This document shows, in pieces, positions 20,269-20,917 of a stretch of 20,917 nt of DNA (position 1 is the first letter of the stretch; every line of letters begins with the position of its first letter). Location of the stretch: positions 1-20,917 of the forward strand of contig DASPLH010000033.1 in the NCBI GenBank assembly GCA_035627675.1, given 5' to 3'. Source of the stretch: DASPLH01 sp035627675 (GTDB lineage: Bacteria > Acidobacteriota > Terriglobia > Terriglobales > Acidobacteriaceae). The notes below the pieces were generated by a model. That model saw nothing but the letters and a program-made list of their open reading frames with translations. It was not told the origin of the DNA and ran no database searches. The position numbers and the translations under genes are program-made.

Positions 20269-20917
20269 ATGCCAGTTTCGCGTCGTGTTGAGGCTTTATC
20301 CAGGGCAGTAGCGATGTTGTGCATCGTGGCCCTGTTTTCTTCTTCTGTCATTGCACAAACCGCGAGCCACGCGCAGACGCAACCGGCCAGCGCGCAGGCC
20401 AGCGTGCAGACTCCGCCGGCACGGCGGGCGAACTCGATCACGCCGAGGTTCGACTACTCGAAGTCGCGTGCCTGGTGGACTCCGATGCCGTATATGGGGC
20501 GCGATGTCGCGGCCCCGAACTTCGAGAACACGCCGCGCATCGAGAACATCATGCGCGAGGGCACGATTTACCTGTCGCTGAGCGATGCCATCGCGCTCGC
20601 GCTCGAAAACAACCTCGACATCGCGATTGCCCGCTATAACCTGAACATCGCCGACACGGACATCCTGCGCGCCAGCTCCGGCGGGAGCACGCGCGGCGTC
20701 AACACCGGCATCGTCAGCGGCACTCCGGGCGGCTCGGGAACGGGCGTCACGGGCTCCAGCGGCGGCGGCGCGGGTGGAACGACGGCGGGCGCAGGCGGCG
20801 CGGGTACGGGCGCCAGCGGCATCGTGCTCAGCACGTCGGGCGTGGGCGCTCCGATCGACTCGTTCGATCCGGTGCTGACCGGAAACCTCGGCGTCAACCG
20901 CACCAAGTCTCCCCAGG
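20269..20917 (+). CDS. TolC-like outer membrane protein, N-terminal part (partial)
   Basis: 216 codons to the window edge, no stop. The ATG at 20269-20271 has GGAG 8 nt upstream. A signal peptide spans residues 1-29 (basic start, hydrophobic VAMLCIVALFSSSVIA, cleavage before QT). After a Gln/Ala/Pro-rich linker comes LSLSDAIALALENNLDIAIARYNLNIADTDILRA (102-135), the first coiled-coil helix typical of outer-membrane efflux proteins. A Gly/Ser/Thr-rich insert at about 137-185 follows, then DPVLTGNLGVNRTKS, which looks like the start of a beta strand. TolC proteins form the outer-membrane channel of efflux or type I secretion systems; partner genes would lie beyond the window. Confidence 0.85.
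   Translation, partial: MPVSRRVEALSRAVAMLCIVALFSSSVIAQTASHAQTQPASAQASVQTPPARRANSITPRFDYSKSRAWWTPMPYMGRDVAAPNFENTPRIENIMREGTIYLSLSDAIALALENNLDIAIARYNLNIADTDILRASSGGSTRGVNTGIVSGTPGGSGTGVTGSSGGGAGGTTAGAGGAGTGASGIVLSTSGVGAPIDSFDPVLTGNLGVNRTKSPQ

Overview
The window looks like a chromosomal segment of an Acidobacteriota genome, probably class Terriglobia (Candidatus Koribacter-like). This is inferred from high GC, the gene mix (sigma-54 next to a large fused OstA/LptC-like protein, tandem DUF507 genes, a TolC-type protein with a Gly-rich insert, an M13 peptidase), frequent GTG starts, and gaps filled with palindromes and short-period tandem repeats. No rRNA, tRNA, CRISPR array, transposase or phage gene was seen.

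Layout. 2-235 (+): C-terminus of an M13 metallopeptidase. 485-2166 (-): phosphate module, DUF47 (PhoU-like) then a PiT transporter, followed upstream by a DUF4126 membrane protein (2357-2956). This block is bracketed by two inverted copies of a ~90-bp two-hairpin element. 3214-8788 (-): a small hypothetical protein, rpoN, lptB and a 749-aa LptC/OstA-like protein, which together form a lipopolysaccharide-export plus sigma-54 cluster. 8951-10225 (-): two RDD membrane proteins. 10316-12574 (-): recJ behind a tightly coupled hypothetical gene. 12800-14980 (+): two overlapping DUF507 genes, queG (queuosine synthesis) and a PilZ protein overlapping queG. 15256-18997 (-): a LeuA/HMGL-family enzyme, a small Cys/His-rich protein and an aldehyde dehydrogenase. 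19190-19999 (-): truA. 20269 to the end (+): N-terminus of a TolC-like outer-membrane protein behind a 34-bp tandem duplication and an operator-like repeat.

Functionally this is mostly housekeeping: phosphate uptake, outer-membrane LPS transport, DNA repair and two tRNA-modification enzymes (QueG, TruA). I do not see a defence system, biosynthetic cluster or mobile island.

The unusual content is intergenic. Several gaps carry degenerate tandem arrays with a period of 7, 8 or about 10 bp. They often occur as inverted pairs and often run into a stop codon. One array has been read into the C-terminus of QueG, and matching repeats flank the pilZ gene. Together with the palindrome family these are the best candidates for something under-described.
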